Shown: positions 6,823 to 14,088 of the stretch, one piece after another | Numbering within the stretch: the stretch's first letter is position 1 | How the letters are laid out: the number at the start of each line of letters is the position of its first letter | Made by a program: the position numbers and the translations under genes | Notes under the pieces: generated by a model | Databases searched by the model: none | What the model saw: the letters and a program-made list of their open reading frames with translations, nothing else | What the model was told of the DNA's origin: nothing | Source of the DNA: CAWUJT01 sp963922715 | GTDB taxonomy: Bacteria > Pseudomonadota > Alphaproteobacteria > Rhodobacterales > Rhodobacteraceae | Length of the DNA stretch: 23,837 nt | NCBI GenBank assembly: GCA_963922715.1 | Contig: CAWUJT010000023.1 | Span: 1 to 23,837 of the forward strand | Reading direction: 5' to 3'

Positions 6823-8010
6823 ATGTCAACAGCAGCGGTAGAAATCAAAGTCTTGTCCTCTTTGGCGGAGATCACAACCTCTGACTGGGATGCCTGCGCC
6901 GCGCCCGAGGTGGCAGATGGATCGCGGCCACAGGATCCCTTCACCACATATCGGTTTCTCAGAGCGTTGGAAACATCAAGATCAGTTGGCACAGGCACCG
7001 GGTGGCATCCGCAGTATCTTGTGGCCACCTATGAGGGCGAGAGGATCGCTGTTGCCCCGCTTTACGCCAAAGGCCACTCACAAGGGGAATATATCTTCGA
7101 TCACGCTTGGGCCCATGCCTATGAACAGGCTGGTGGGCGGTATTACCCGAAACTGCAAATCGCTGTGCCCTTTACCCCGGCCACCGGCCGCCGGTTCTTG
7201 ATCAAACCAGGCCATGAAGCCATCGGGCAAGCCGCTTTGATCCAAGGGGCCGTCAAACTGGCCGCTGATAACGGATGTTCCAGCCTGCATGTGACGTTTT
7301 GCACCGAGGCAGAGCGCGACGCAGGCGCGAACTTTGGTCTGTTGCCGCGCACGACACAACAGTACCATTGGACAAATCCTGGCTATGCCGATTTCGACGA
7401 TTTTCTGCAAAACCTCAGCGCCCGTAAACGCAAAAACATCCGCAAAGAGCGCGCCCAAGCCCAGGCCTTCGGTGGCGATATTCTCGCTTTGACGGGTGAT
7501 GATATCATGCCTCAGCATTGGGAGGCATTTTGGCACTTTTATCAAGACACAGGTGCGCGAAAGTGGGGCACCCCTTACCTTACCCGCGCCTTCTTTGATG
7601 CCGCGCATGAAACACTCCGCGACAACATTCTTCTTGTGCTCGCACAAAGGGATGGCCGCTACATTGCCGGCGCGTTGAATGTGATTGGATGCGATGCGCT
7701 GTTTGGGAGGTATTGGGGTTGCGTTGAGCATCATACCTGCTTGCATTTTGAGCTCTGTTACTATCAAGCCATCGACTATGCGATTGATCACAAGCTCAAA
7801 CGGGTGGAAGCTGGCGCTCAAGGGGATCACAAATTGGCCCGGGGGTATATGCCGGTGAGCACACATTCCCTGCACTGGATCGCGGAGCCTGGCTTTCGCA
7901 AAGCCGTAGCAGAATATTTGAATGCAGAACGTTCGGCGGTGGAGGATGATATAGAAATCCTTACATCTTATGGGCCATTTCGCAAAGTCAACATGGAGGA
8001 ACGAGAATGA
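6823..8010 (+). CDS. FemAB-like / DUF482 GNAT-fold protein (peptidogalycan biosynthesis family)
   Basis: This 395-residue cytoplasmic protein matches the DUF482/FemAB-like acyltransferase family. Typical features are DPFTTYRFLRALE near the N-terminus, WHPQYLVA, the aromatic-rich DHAWAHAYEQAGGRYYPKLQ, PFTPATGRRFL, FLQNLSARKRKNIRKERAQA, and GCVEHHTCLHFELCYYQAID with VEAGAQGDHKLARGYMP. The family is related to the FemAB peptidoglycan aminoacyl transferases, but its substrate is not established. I chose the ATG at 6823 (MSTAAVEIK) over a GTG two codons earlier; neither has a strong ribosome site. Its stop overlaps the next start as ATGA, so the two genes are translationally coupled. Confidence 0.85.
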   Translation: MSTAAVEIKVLSSLAEITTSDWDACAAPEVADGSRPQDPFTTYRFLRALETSRSVGTGTGWHPQYLVATYEGERIAVAPLYAKGHSQGEYIFDHAWAHAYEQAGGRYYPKLQIAVPFTPATGRRFLIKPGHEAIGQAALIQGAVKLAADNGCSSLHVTFCTEAERDAGANFGLLPRTTQQYHWTNPGYADFDDFLQNLSARKRKNIRKERAQAQAFGGDILALTGDDIMPQHWEAFWHFYQDTGARKWGTPYLTRAFFDAAHETLRDNILLVLAQRDGRYIAGALNVIGCDALFGRYWGCVEHHTCLHFELCYYQAIDYAIDHKLKRVEAGAQGDHKLARGYMPVSTHSLHWIAEPGFRKAVAEYLNAERSAVEDDIEILTSYGPFRKVNMEERE

Positions 8011-8291
8011 ACACACTCAAAGCCATAGAAGCCGTCCAACAACTGGACGGCTGGACCGCCGTGGACGGCCGAGAGGCAATCACAAAGACGTTCACATTCA
8101 AAAATTTCCAAGAAGCTTTCGGCTGGATGACGCAAGTTGCTTTGGTTGCGGAAAAGGCGGATCATCATCCCGAATGGTCAAATGTGTATCGTACTGTCAC
8201 GGTTACTTTGACTACCCACGATGCAGGCGGGGTGACAGAGAAAGACACGCGGCTTGCCTTGGCGATGGATAACGCTGCCAACAGGGGGTGA
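8007..8291 (+). CDS. phhB: 4a-hydroxytetrahydrobiopterin dehydratase (pterin carbinolamine dehydratase)
   Basis: This 94-residue cytosolic enzyme dehydrates 4a-hydroxytetrahydropterin, recycling the cofactor of aromatic amino acid hydroxylases; some homologues have other pterin-related roles. The length is typical. It shows WTAVDGREAITKTFTFKNF, FGWMTQVALVAEKADHHPEW with the catalytic-site HHPEW at residues 53-57, and VTVTLTTHDAGGVTEKD. It starts inside the stop of the FemAB-like gene (ATGA). No phenylalanine hydroxylase is nearby, so its pterin substrate in this organism is unclear. Its TGA directly abuts the stop of convergent plsY. Confidence 0.93.
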   Translation: MNTLKAIEAVQQLDGWTAVDGREAITKTFTFKNFQEAFGWMTQVALVAEKADHHPEWSNVYRTVTVTLTTHDAGGVTEKDTRLALAMDNAANRG

Positions 8292-8906
8292 TCAGCTCTG
8301 GCCTATTTTGGGCTCTGTGCCGTCGATTAATCGACGGATGTTGGCACGATGCCGCCAGAGAACAAGGGCAGCCAAAACACCGCAAAGCGCCACCATATGC
8401 GGCACCCCAAGCATTAAAGCCCACAGGGGGGCGAACACCGCAGCCCCCAGCGCAGCCAGGGATGAAAAACGAAAGACAAATGCAATCAGCAGCCAGGTGG
8501 TGCAAGCGGCAAGGCCAACGGGGAACGACAGCATCAACAGCGTGCCCAGGAACGTTGCGACACCTTTGCCCCCCTTGAAGCGCAGATAAACGGGATAGCA
8601 ATGGCCTATGAACGCGGCAAGTCCGGCAATTTGGGCGGCATCCTCCCCGTAAAACACGCGGGCCAAAAGAACGGCCAGTGCGCCTTTGCCGCTGTCCAAT
8701 ATCAGCGTCAAAAGCGCCGCGATTTTATGCCCGGTGCGCAAGACATTAGTCGCCCCGATATTGCCAGACCCTATGGTGCGCAGATCGCCAAGGTTAAAGA
8801 CCTGAGCGCTCATAAGTCCAAAGGGGATCGCGCCCAGAAGATACGCCAAAAGGGCCGTCACGCCCAACCAAGACAAAGATGTGACAAGATCAGGGAAAAG
8901 CGTCAT
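8292..8906 (-). CDS. plsY: Glycerol-3-phosphate acyltransferase PlsY
   Basis: This 204-residue inner-membrane enzyme transfers the acyl group from acyl phosphate to glycerol-3-phosphate, the first step of phospholipid synthesis. All family motifs are visible: SGNIGATNVLRTG, LDSGKGALAV, GHCYPVYLRFKGGKGVATFL and the C-terminal HRANIRRLIDGTE. Several hydrophobic helices match the usual topology. I chose the ATG at 8906 because GGAGGT lies 10 bases upstream; a GTG at 8918 would overlap that site. The start lies inside the end of pyrC (17-base overlap), so it is the last gene of the pyrB-pyrC-plsY operon. Confidence 0.95.
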   Translation of the reverse strand: MTLFPDLVTSLSWLGVTALLAYLLGAIPFGLMSAQVFNLGDLRTIGSGNIGATNVLRTGHKIAALLTLILDSGKGALAVLLARVFYGEDAAQIAGLAAFIGHCYPVYLRFKGGKGVATFLGTLLMLSFPVGLAACTTWLLIAFVFRFSSLAALGAAVFAPLWALMLGVPHMVALCGVLAALVLWRHRANIRRLIDGTEPKIGQS

Positions 8907-10170
8907 AGACTTGTGCACCTCCTACATATGTCCGCAAAACCTTGCCTTGCATTCGGGCGCCGTCAAAAGGCGTGTTTTGGGATTTGGATTTCAACGTCGT
9001 GCGGTCCAGGACAAAGGGCACGTCTGGATCGAACACAACCAGATCAGCGGGTGCGCCAAGGGTAAGACAACCGCTCTTAAGCCCCAGACGCCGGGCAGGA
9101 TTGAACGACATAGCCCGCCAAAGTCGCGGCAGAGGTATGGCCCCCGCATGCACAAGGCGCAGCGCAGCAGGCACCAGCGTTTCCAAGGCCACAGCACCGG
9201 AGGCTGCCGCCTCAAACGGTAACCGCTTGCTTTCCTCATCTTGGGGGGTATGCATGGAACACAGAATATCAATGGTGCCGTCTGCCAGGGCTTCGACCAG
9301 AGCCAGCCGATCATCCTCATCCCGCAAAGGGGGTTTGAGTTTGAAGAACGTGCGATAATCAGCCACATCGAGTGTGTTCAGTGTAACATGGTGAATAGAC
9401 GTGCCCGCGGTGATATCCAGCCCTTTGGCTTTCGCGTGCCGCAAAGGCATAAGGGCTCCTGCGGTTGAAATTTGATCGGCGTGATAACGCGCACCTGTCA
9501 TCTCAATCAAAGCCAAGTCGCGCTCTAGTCCCATGCGCTCAGCCAAGGGAGAGACACCGGGGAGCCCCCGCAATAAAGCAAATTTGCCAGAGGTCACCGC
9601 CGCCCCGTCCGACAGAAGAGGCTCTTGCGGGTGGCCAATGACCAAGGCCCCAAGTTCCGCGGCATAGGCCAAACAACGGGCAAAGACTTTGGTATCACGG
9701 CACACCGCGTCGCAATCGGTAAAGGCCAAGGCGCCCGCGTTTTGCAAAAACCCCATCTCCACCATCTCGCGCCCCGCCCGCCCCTTTGTCAGGGCGGCCA
9801 TCTGATACATCCGCACCTGTGCGGCGGATTGGCCACGGGCCTGTGCGTAGTCGAACACTTCGGGCGTATCTATGGGCGGCGTTGTGTCGGGCCGGCACAC
9901 GATTGTGGTCACACCACCCGCCGCCGCCGCAGCCCCAGCCGTGCGAAAGCTCTCCTTATGCCGTTCGCCCGGTTCGCCAACCTTAACCCCAAGATCAACG
10001 ATTCCTGGGGCAAGGTATTTACCCTGGCAATCGATCACAGTTGTCGCCGCGAAAGGTTCTACGATTTTCCCGTTGCGGACAAAAACCTCCCCCCGGTCAA
10101 CGGTTTCGCGTTCCGGATCGATCACATGGGCATTGGTGAACTTGAACTCAGTGTCAGGGGGTTGCATCAT
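8890..10170 (-). CDS. pyrC: Dihydroorotase-like protein lacking catalytic residues (pseudo-dihydroorotase)
   Basis: This 426-residue amidohydrolase-fold protein follows pyrB. It aligns with type I dihydroorotases along its length (APGIVDL, TAGAAAAAGGVTT, the SIHH region, PPLRDEDDR, FEAAASGAVALE). The active site, however, is altered. The zinc HxH with its adjacent Arg is replaced by G61-V62-K63 and G65 (DLGVKVGEPG). The TDHAPH loop is SMHTPQ, with Met306 where the catalytic Asp should be. In Pseudomonas an inactive PyrC' of about this size is a structural partner of aspartate transcarbamoylase, and I infer the same here. A true PyrC must then be elsewhere. The ATG at 10170 overlaps the pyrB stop by one base (TGATG), with AGGAAGG upstream. 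Confidence 0.9.
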   Translation of the reverse strand: MMQPPDTEFKFTNAHVIDPERETVDRGEVFVRNGKIVEPFAATTVIDCQGKYLAPGIVDLGVKVGEPGERHKESFRTAGAAAAAGGVTTIVCRPDTTPPIDTPEVFDYAQARGQSAAQVRMYQMAALTKGRAGREMVEMGFLQNAGALAFTDCDAVCRDTKVFARCLAYAAELGALVIGHPQEPLLSDGAAVTSGKFALLRGLPGVSPLAERMGLERDLALIEMTGARYHADQISTAGALMPLRHAKAKGLDITAGTSIHHVTLNTLDVADYRTFFKLKPPLRDEDDRLALVEALADGTIDILCSMHTPQDEESKRLPFEAAASGAVALETLVPAALRLVHAGAIPLPRLWRAMSFNPARRLGLKSGCLTLGAPADLVVFDPDVPFVLDRTTLKSKSQNTPFDGARMQGKVLRTYVGGAQVYDAFP

Positions 10171-11123
10171 CAAACCAACACACCTTCCTGAGACTGGCTG
10201 GCGCGTAAAGTCCGGACCAAAAGCTCCATCGCTGCCATCCGCACCGCAACCCCCATCTCAACCTGTTCCTGGATCACGGAGTGGGTCAGATCATCGGCAA
10301 TCTGACCGTCGATTTCAATGCCGCGGTTCATGGGCCCGGGATGCATTACAATCGCATCAGGCTTAGCATAGGCCAGCTTTTCCGCATCCAGGCCGTAGCG
10401 GTGGAAATACTCCCGTTCAGAGGGGATGAAGCCGCCGTCCATGCGTTCGCGTTGCAGGCGCAGCATCATCACCACATCGACCTCTTGCAGCCCTTGCTCC
10501 ATGTCGGTGAACACCTCAACACCCAGCGCGCGCAGACCGCTGGGCAACAGCGTGGCCGGTGCGATCACGCGCACCCGATTTTCCATCTTTGCCAGCAGGA
10601 TAAGATTCGACCGGGCCACACGGCTATGGGCGATATCGCCGCAAATTGCGATGCTCAGACGATGCAGGCGGCCCTTCTTGCGCCGAATTGTCAACGCATC
10701 CAACAAGGCTTGGGTTGGGTGTTCATGCCGTCCATCGCCGGCATTCAGGACCGCACAGTTGACTTTATCCGCCAACAGATTGACCGCGCCGGACTGTGGG
10801 TGCCGAACAACCAAAAGATCGGGGCGCATGGCATTCACTGTCAACGCGGTGTCGATCAGTGTTTCTCCCTTTTTGACAGAGGATGTTTGCATCTCCATGG
10901 TCATCACATCCGCCCCAAGACGCTTGCCCGCCAGCTCGAAACTGGATTGCGTGCGGGTGGAATTCTCAAAAAACATATTGACCTGCGTTATGCCTTTTAA
11001 GACATCCGCGTAGCTTTGGCGGTTTCTGTTTTGTTCGGCGTAGCGGTTGGCCAGGTCTAAAAGCGTTGTGATATCAAAAGGCGAAAGCTGCTCTATTCCC
11101 AAAAGGTGTTTGTGTGTAAACAT
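10170..11123 (-). CDS. pyrB: Aspartate carbamoyltransferase catalytic subunit
   Basis: This enzyme of about 317 residues joins carbamoyl phosphate and aspartate, the committed step of pyrimidine synthesis, in the cytoplasm. It has the carbamoyl-phosphate motif FFENSTRTQSSFELAGKRLG (STRT at 55-58), HPTQALLDALT, the VVMMLRLQRERM region and VMHPGPMNRGIEI. Two starts are possible. AAAGGA lies 8 bases before the ATG at 11123 but directly abuts the ATG at 11132, so I chose 11123 (MFTHKHLLG). The next gene encodes a dead dihydroorotase-like protein, a pairing typical of dodecameric ATCase/pDHO enzymes. A hairpin lies in the leader just before the ribosome site. Confidence 0.95.
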   Translation of the reverse strand: MFTHKHLLGIEQLSPFDITTLLDLANRYAEQNRNRQSYADVLKGITQVNMFFENSTRTQSSFELAGKRLGADVMTMEMQTSSVKKGETLIDTALTVNAMRPDLLVVRHPQSGAVNLLADKVNCAVLNAGDGRHEHPTQALLDALTIRRKKGRLHRLSIAICGDIAHSRVARSNLILLAKMENRVRVIAPATLLPSGLRALGVEVFTDMEQGLQEVDVVMMLRLQRERMDGGFIPSEREYFHRYGLDAEKLAYAKPDAIVMHPGPMNRGIEIDGQIADDLTHSVIQEQVEMGVAVRMAAMELLVRTLRASQSQEGVLV

Positions 11124-11135
11124 GGGAGCCATCCT

Positions 11136-11172
11136 TTGTCATTGCCTTATATCCTCTGGATAGGCATGACAA
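11136..11172. promoter_or_regulatory. Imperfect inverted repeat in the pyrB leader
   Basis: TTGTCATTGCCTTAT and ATAGGCATGACAA are near-perfect reverse complements, each extra base forming a one-nucleotide bulge, around a loop of about 9 bases. On the pyrB strand the stem ends right at the AAAGGA ribosome site, so folding could affect translation. As DNA, it could be an operator between divergent pyrB and the glycosylase gene. No protein or ligand is suggested by sequence alone. Confidence 0.45.
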
Positions 11173-11223
11173 GTCACAGGCTTTGGCCTATTTCTATAGA
11201 GAGAATGTAAGTACGGTGAAAAC

Positions 11224-12012
11224 ATGGATGCGCAGCTTGAACATCTCGATGCACGCACAGCACTAGAGCTGTTGAAATGGCAGGTGGAGTTGGGCGTTGA
11301 TGAGGTCATCTCGGCCACGCCTGTCAACCGCTATGCTCCCCCTCCTGTGCCCAAGCAAAAAGAACGCATAAAAGGTTTAGATAGTCCACCGCTGCCGATG
11401 GAGGACCCTCTGGATCCTGTCGCGGTTGCAGAAAAGGCCGCAAAAGACGCCTCAAACCTTGGCGAGCTAGAAGATGCCCTTGCTGCCTATTCCCATTGTG
11501 AGCTGAAAAAAGGTGCCCGCAGCCTTGTTTTCGCGGATGGTCGGCCCGAGGCACGGGTGATGATTATCGGGGAGGCCCCGGGTCGTGAAGAGGACCTTCA
11601 AGGCAAGCCGTTTGTTGGCCAAGCCGGTCAGCTTTTGGACCGGATGCTGGCGGCTATCGGTTTGGCGCGCGATCATGTCGATGCAACTTCGGCGGTTTAC
11701 ATCACCAATGTCCTGCCCTGGCGTCCGCCGCAAAACCGTGATCCCAAGCCGGAGGAAGTGGCAATGATGATGCCCTTTCTGACCCGCCATGTGGAGTTGA
11801 TTGCGCCCGATTTCATCATTCTGATGGGCAACCATGCCTGCCAAGCTGCCTTAGGGCGCAAGGGGATCACACGGCTGCGCGGGACGTGGGTCACGGCCTT
11901 TGGGCACCCTGCATTGCCAATGTTCCATCCGGCCTATCTTTTGCGCAACCCGCAAGCCAAGCGCGAAGCTTGGGTCGATCTTCTCGCCTTGCAAGAGAAG
12001 ACATCGCCATGA
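11224..12012 (+). CDS. Uracil-DNA glycosylase, family 4-like
   Basis: This 262-residue DNA-repair enzyme presumably removes uracil from DNA. The core carries the family motif GEAPGREEDLQGKPFVGQAG (GEAPG at 116-120), YITNVLPWRPPQNRDP, LMGNHACQAALG, and the second motif HPAYLLR at 235-241. The first 85 residues are a charged, proline-containing extension. Classical family 4 enzymes bind a 4Fe-4S cluster with four cysteines; this protein has only Cys92 and Cys206, so a standard cluster seems impossible. The region around SHCELKKGARSLVFADG matches where one ligand normally lies. The start at 11224 follows a weak ribosome site; the stop overlaps moaB as ATGA. Confidence 0.85.
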   Translation: MDAQLEHLDARTALELLKWQVELGVDEVISATPVNRYAPPPVPKQKERIKGLDSPPLPMEDPLDPVAVAEKAAKDASNLGELEDALAAYSHCELKKGARSLVFADGRPEARVMIIGEAPGREEDLQGKPFVGQAGQLLDRMLAAIGLARDHVDATSAVYITNVLPWRPPQNRDPKPEEVAMMMPFLTRHVELIAPDFIILMGNHACQAALGRKGITRLRGTWVTAFGHPALPMFHPAYLLRNPQAKREAWVDLLALQEKTSP

Positions 12013-12551
12013 GCCGCATTGATGAGAGCCTGCCATTTCACCCGGTGCGGATTGCCGTGTTGACCGTTTCAGACACACGCAGCCTTGACGAAGATCGATC
12101 TGGCGATGTACTTGCACGCCGCATTGATGCCGCTGGACATATCCTTGCAGATCGAAAAATCCTGCCCGACGAACGGGATCATATCGCTGGGCAGCTGCGC
12201 ACCTGGGCGCAGGATGCAAACATTGATGTGGTGATCTCAACCGGCGGGACGGGCCTGACAGGGCGCGATGTAACGGTTGAAGCGCATCGCGATGTCTATG
12301 AAAAAGAGATCGAGGCTTTTGGAACGGTGTTCACCCATGTCTCGATGGCCAAGATCGGCACCTCTGCGGTTCAAAGCCGGGCCACCGGCGGAGTGGCCAA
12401 TGGGACTTATTTCTTTGCACTGCCCGGCTCCCCCAGTGCGTGCAAGGATGCTTGGGATGAAATTCTCGCCTATCAGCTAGATTACCGGCACAGGCCTTGC
12501 AACTTTGTTGAGATTTTTCCCCGTCTGACTGAGAATTTGCGACGGAAATAA
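12009..12551 (+). CDS. moaB: Molybdenum cofactor biosynthesis protein B
   Basis: This 180-residue MoaB/MogA-family protein takes part in molybdopterin cofactor synthesis, at the adenylylation step in the well-studied members. It has VRIAVLTVSDTRSLDEDRSG, the conserved STGGTGLTGRDVT at 77-89, and YFFALPGSPSACKDAWDEIL. Its ATG overlaps the glycosylase stop (ATGA), so the two are co-translated, although their functions are not obviously linked. An ORF opening at 11886 in the same frame is only an upstream extension through the glycosylase gene and is not the start. Confidence 0.93.
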   Translation: MSRIDESLPFHPVRIAVLTVSDTRSLDEDRSGDVLARRIDAAGHILADRKILPDERDHIAGQLRTWAQDANIDVVISTGGTGLTGRDVTVEAHRDVYEKEIEAFGTVFTHVSMAKIGTSAVQSRATGGVANGTYFFALPGSPSACKDAWDEILAYQLDYRHRPCNFVEIFPRLTENLRRK

Positions 12552-12568
12552 CAAGCGTGTGCGTGAAA

Positions 12569-12598
12569 TTGGTGTTTGGACAAATCGGTTTATATATT
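12569..12598 (+). promoter_or_regulatory. Possible promoter for the RND efflux pair
   Basis: TTGGTG (12569-12574) and TATATT (12593-12598) are separated by 18 bases in the short AT-rich gap between moaB and the adaptor gene, with the adaptor start 33 bases further on. The match to a sigma-70 promoter is fair but unproven. Confidence 0.3.
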
Positions 12599-12630
12599 AT
12601 TTGTAATCTTTTATCGTGGAGTACATATGC

Positions 12631-14088
12631 ATGCGTTTTCTGTCTCGCAGTTATACCGCCTTGTTTCTCCTTGCCGTCACTTTTGGCTTATTGGCCCTGG
12701 CGGGACAAATTATCGTCTCCGCCTTTCAAGAACGACGCGCAGAAACCTCGGCCAGTCCGCCGGCGCGTGAAAGGGTCTTTGCTGTCAATGTGGTTCCAGC
12801 TGTTCCCGCGGATATCGCGCCAGAGCTTCGCGTCTATGGCGAAATCCGCTCCAGCCGGACTTTAGATCTGCGCACGCCGATACGGGGGACAGTCATCGCC
12901 TTGTCACCTGATTTTGTTGACGGGGGCGTTGTCGAACAGGGTGAGGTATTGTTGCAGCTTGATCCAACGGAAGCCGAGGCCGCGCTTCAAACGGCGGCGG
13001 CAGATCTGCGCGATGCGAACAGCGAACAACGGGATGCACAGAAACTTCTCGTATTGGCCGTTGACGATGTTCGTGCTGCGGAAAATCAAGCCAAGATTCA
13101 AAGTCAAGCTTTTGAACGTCAGAAAGACCTTCTTGATCGGGGCGTTGGGTCTGCTGCAGCGGTTGAAACCGCAGAACTCGCCTATGCGTCAGCCGAGCAA
13201 ACAATCATTGCCCGCCGTCAGGCGCTGGCCAACGCCGAGGCACGGGTTGACCAAGCCGCCACACTAGTTGAGCGTCGGACGATCGCCGAAAGTGAAGCCC
13301 AGCGGCGATTGGATGAAACAGAAATCAAAGCAGACTTTTCAGGTGCCTTGTCTAACGTGAGTGTAATCGAGGGCGGCGTGGTCGCAGCCAATGAACGTGT
13401 CGCCCAAATGATTGATACAAAAACGTTAGAAGTTGCCATTCGACTGTCCACAAGCCAACATGCCCGTCTCTTGGACGATCAAGGGCAGCTTAGGCCCGCG
13501 CCTGTGACCGTTGAAATTGATGTTCTCGGGTTGCGGACAAGCGCATCGGGGCAACTTGTCAGAGAGGCCCCCGCCGTGGCAGAGGGCCAGACAGGGCGCA
13601 TCGTCTATGCACGCTTGGACACTGCGCCGGAATTCCGCCCCGGCGATTTTGTCACCGTGGTGATTGAAGAACCCATACTGCATGATGTGATCCGCTTGCC
13701 TGCAACGGCACTCAACGGTCAAAACGAAGTGTTGATCGTCAACGCACAAGAGCGTCTTGAAGCGGCCTTTGTCATGCTAGAACGGCGCCAGGGTGATGAC
13801 GTATTGGTGCGGTCCGCAGATATCGTCGGACAAGACATTGTTGCCCAACGCACCCCTCTTCTGGGCGCAGGTATCAAAGTGCGCGCCGTGCGCCGTGACC
13901 TACAGGCCAAGACAGAGCGTACTGAGATGCTGAGGCTCGACCCTCAGCGCCGCGCACGCCTGATCGCGTTTGTGGAAAGCGACAACCAGATGTCGACCGA
14001 TCTGCGCGAACAACTTCTGTTGGGGCTGCGTGGGGAAGAAGTCCCCCGTGAGATGGTCGAGCGGATTGAAAGCAGGATAGAGGGCTAA
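12631..14088 (+). CDS. RND efflux periplasmic adaptor (HlyD/membrane-fusion family)
   Basis: This 485-residue protein should sit in the periplasm, anchored by an N-terminal hydrophobic helix (residues about 8-27), and link an inner-membrane RND pump to an outer-membrane channel. It shows a split lipoyl domain (RGTVIALSPDFVDGGVVEQG ... LDETEIKADFSGALS), a long alpha-hairpin coiled coil (roughly 105-230), and beta-barrel/proximal domains with ATALNGQNEVLIV. A charged, helical tail of about 55 residues follows the usual end. I chose the ATG at 12631 because GGAG lies 9 bases upstream; an in-frame GTG at 12616 lacks this. It abuts the pump gene with no gap. No outer-membrane factor is in the window. 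Confidence 0.9.
   Translation: MRFLSRSYTALFLLAVTFGLLALAGQIIVSAFQERRAETSASPPARERVFAVNVVPAVPADIAPELRVYGEIRSSRTLDLRTPIRGTVIALSPDFVDGGVVEQGEVLLQLDPTEAEAALQTAAADLRDANSEQRDAQKLLVLAVDDVRAAENQAKIQSQAFERQKDLLDRGVGSAAAVETAELAYASAEQTIIARRQALANAEARVDQAATLVERRTIAESEAQRRLDETEIKADFSGALSNVSVIEGGVVAANERVAQMIDTKTLEVAIRLSTSQHARLLDDQGQLRPAPVTVEIDVLGLRTSASGQLVREAPAVAEGQTGRIVYARLDTAPEFRPGDFVTVVIEEPILHDVIRLPATALNGQNEVLIVNAQERLEAAFVMLERRQGDDVLVRSADIVGQDIVAQRTPLLGAGIKVRAVRRDLQAKTERTEMLRLDPQRRARLIAFVESDNQMSTDLREQLLLGLRGEEVPREMVERIESRIEG

Noticed and set aside
7078..8016. A 312-codon open frame on the minus strand
   Set aside because: It lies opposite the FemAB-like gene and its translation shows no family features, while the plus frame does.
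10281..11000. A 239-codon open frame on the plus strand
   Set aside because: It is antisense to pyrB, and its sequence has no recognisable motifs.
11090..11150. A short leader ORF overlapping the pyrB start
   Set aside because: An ATG in the leader hairpin opens about 22 codons out of frame with pyrB, but it lacks a well-placed ribosome site and its sequence shows no pyrimidine-type attenuator features.
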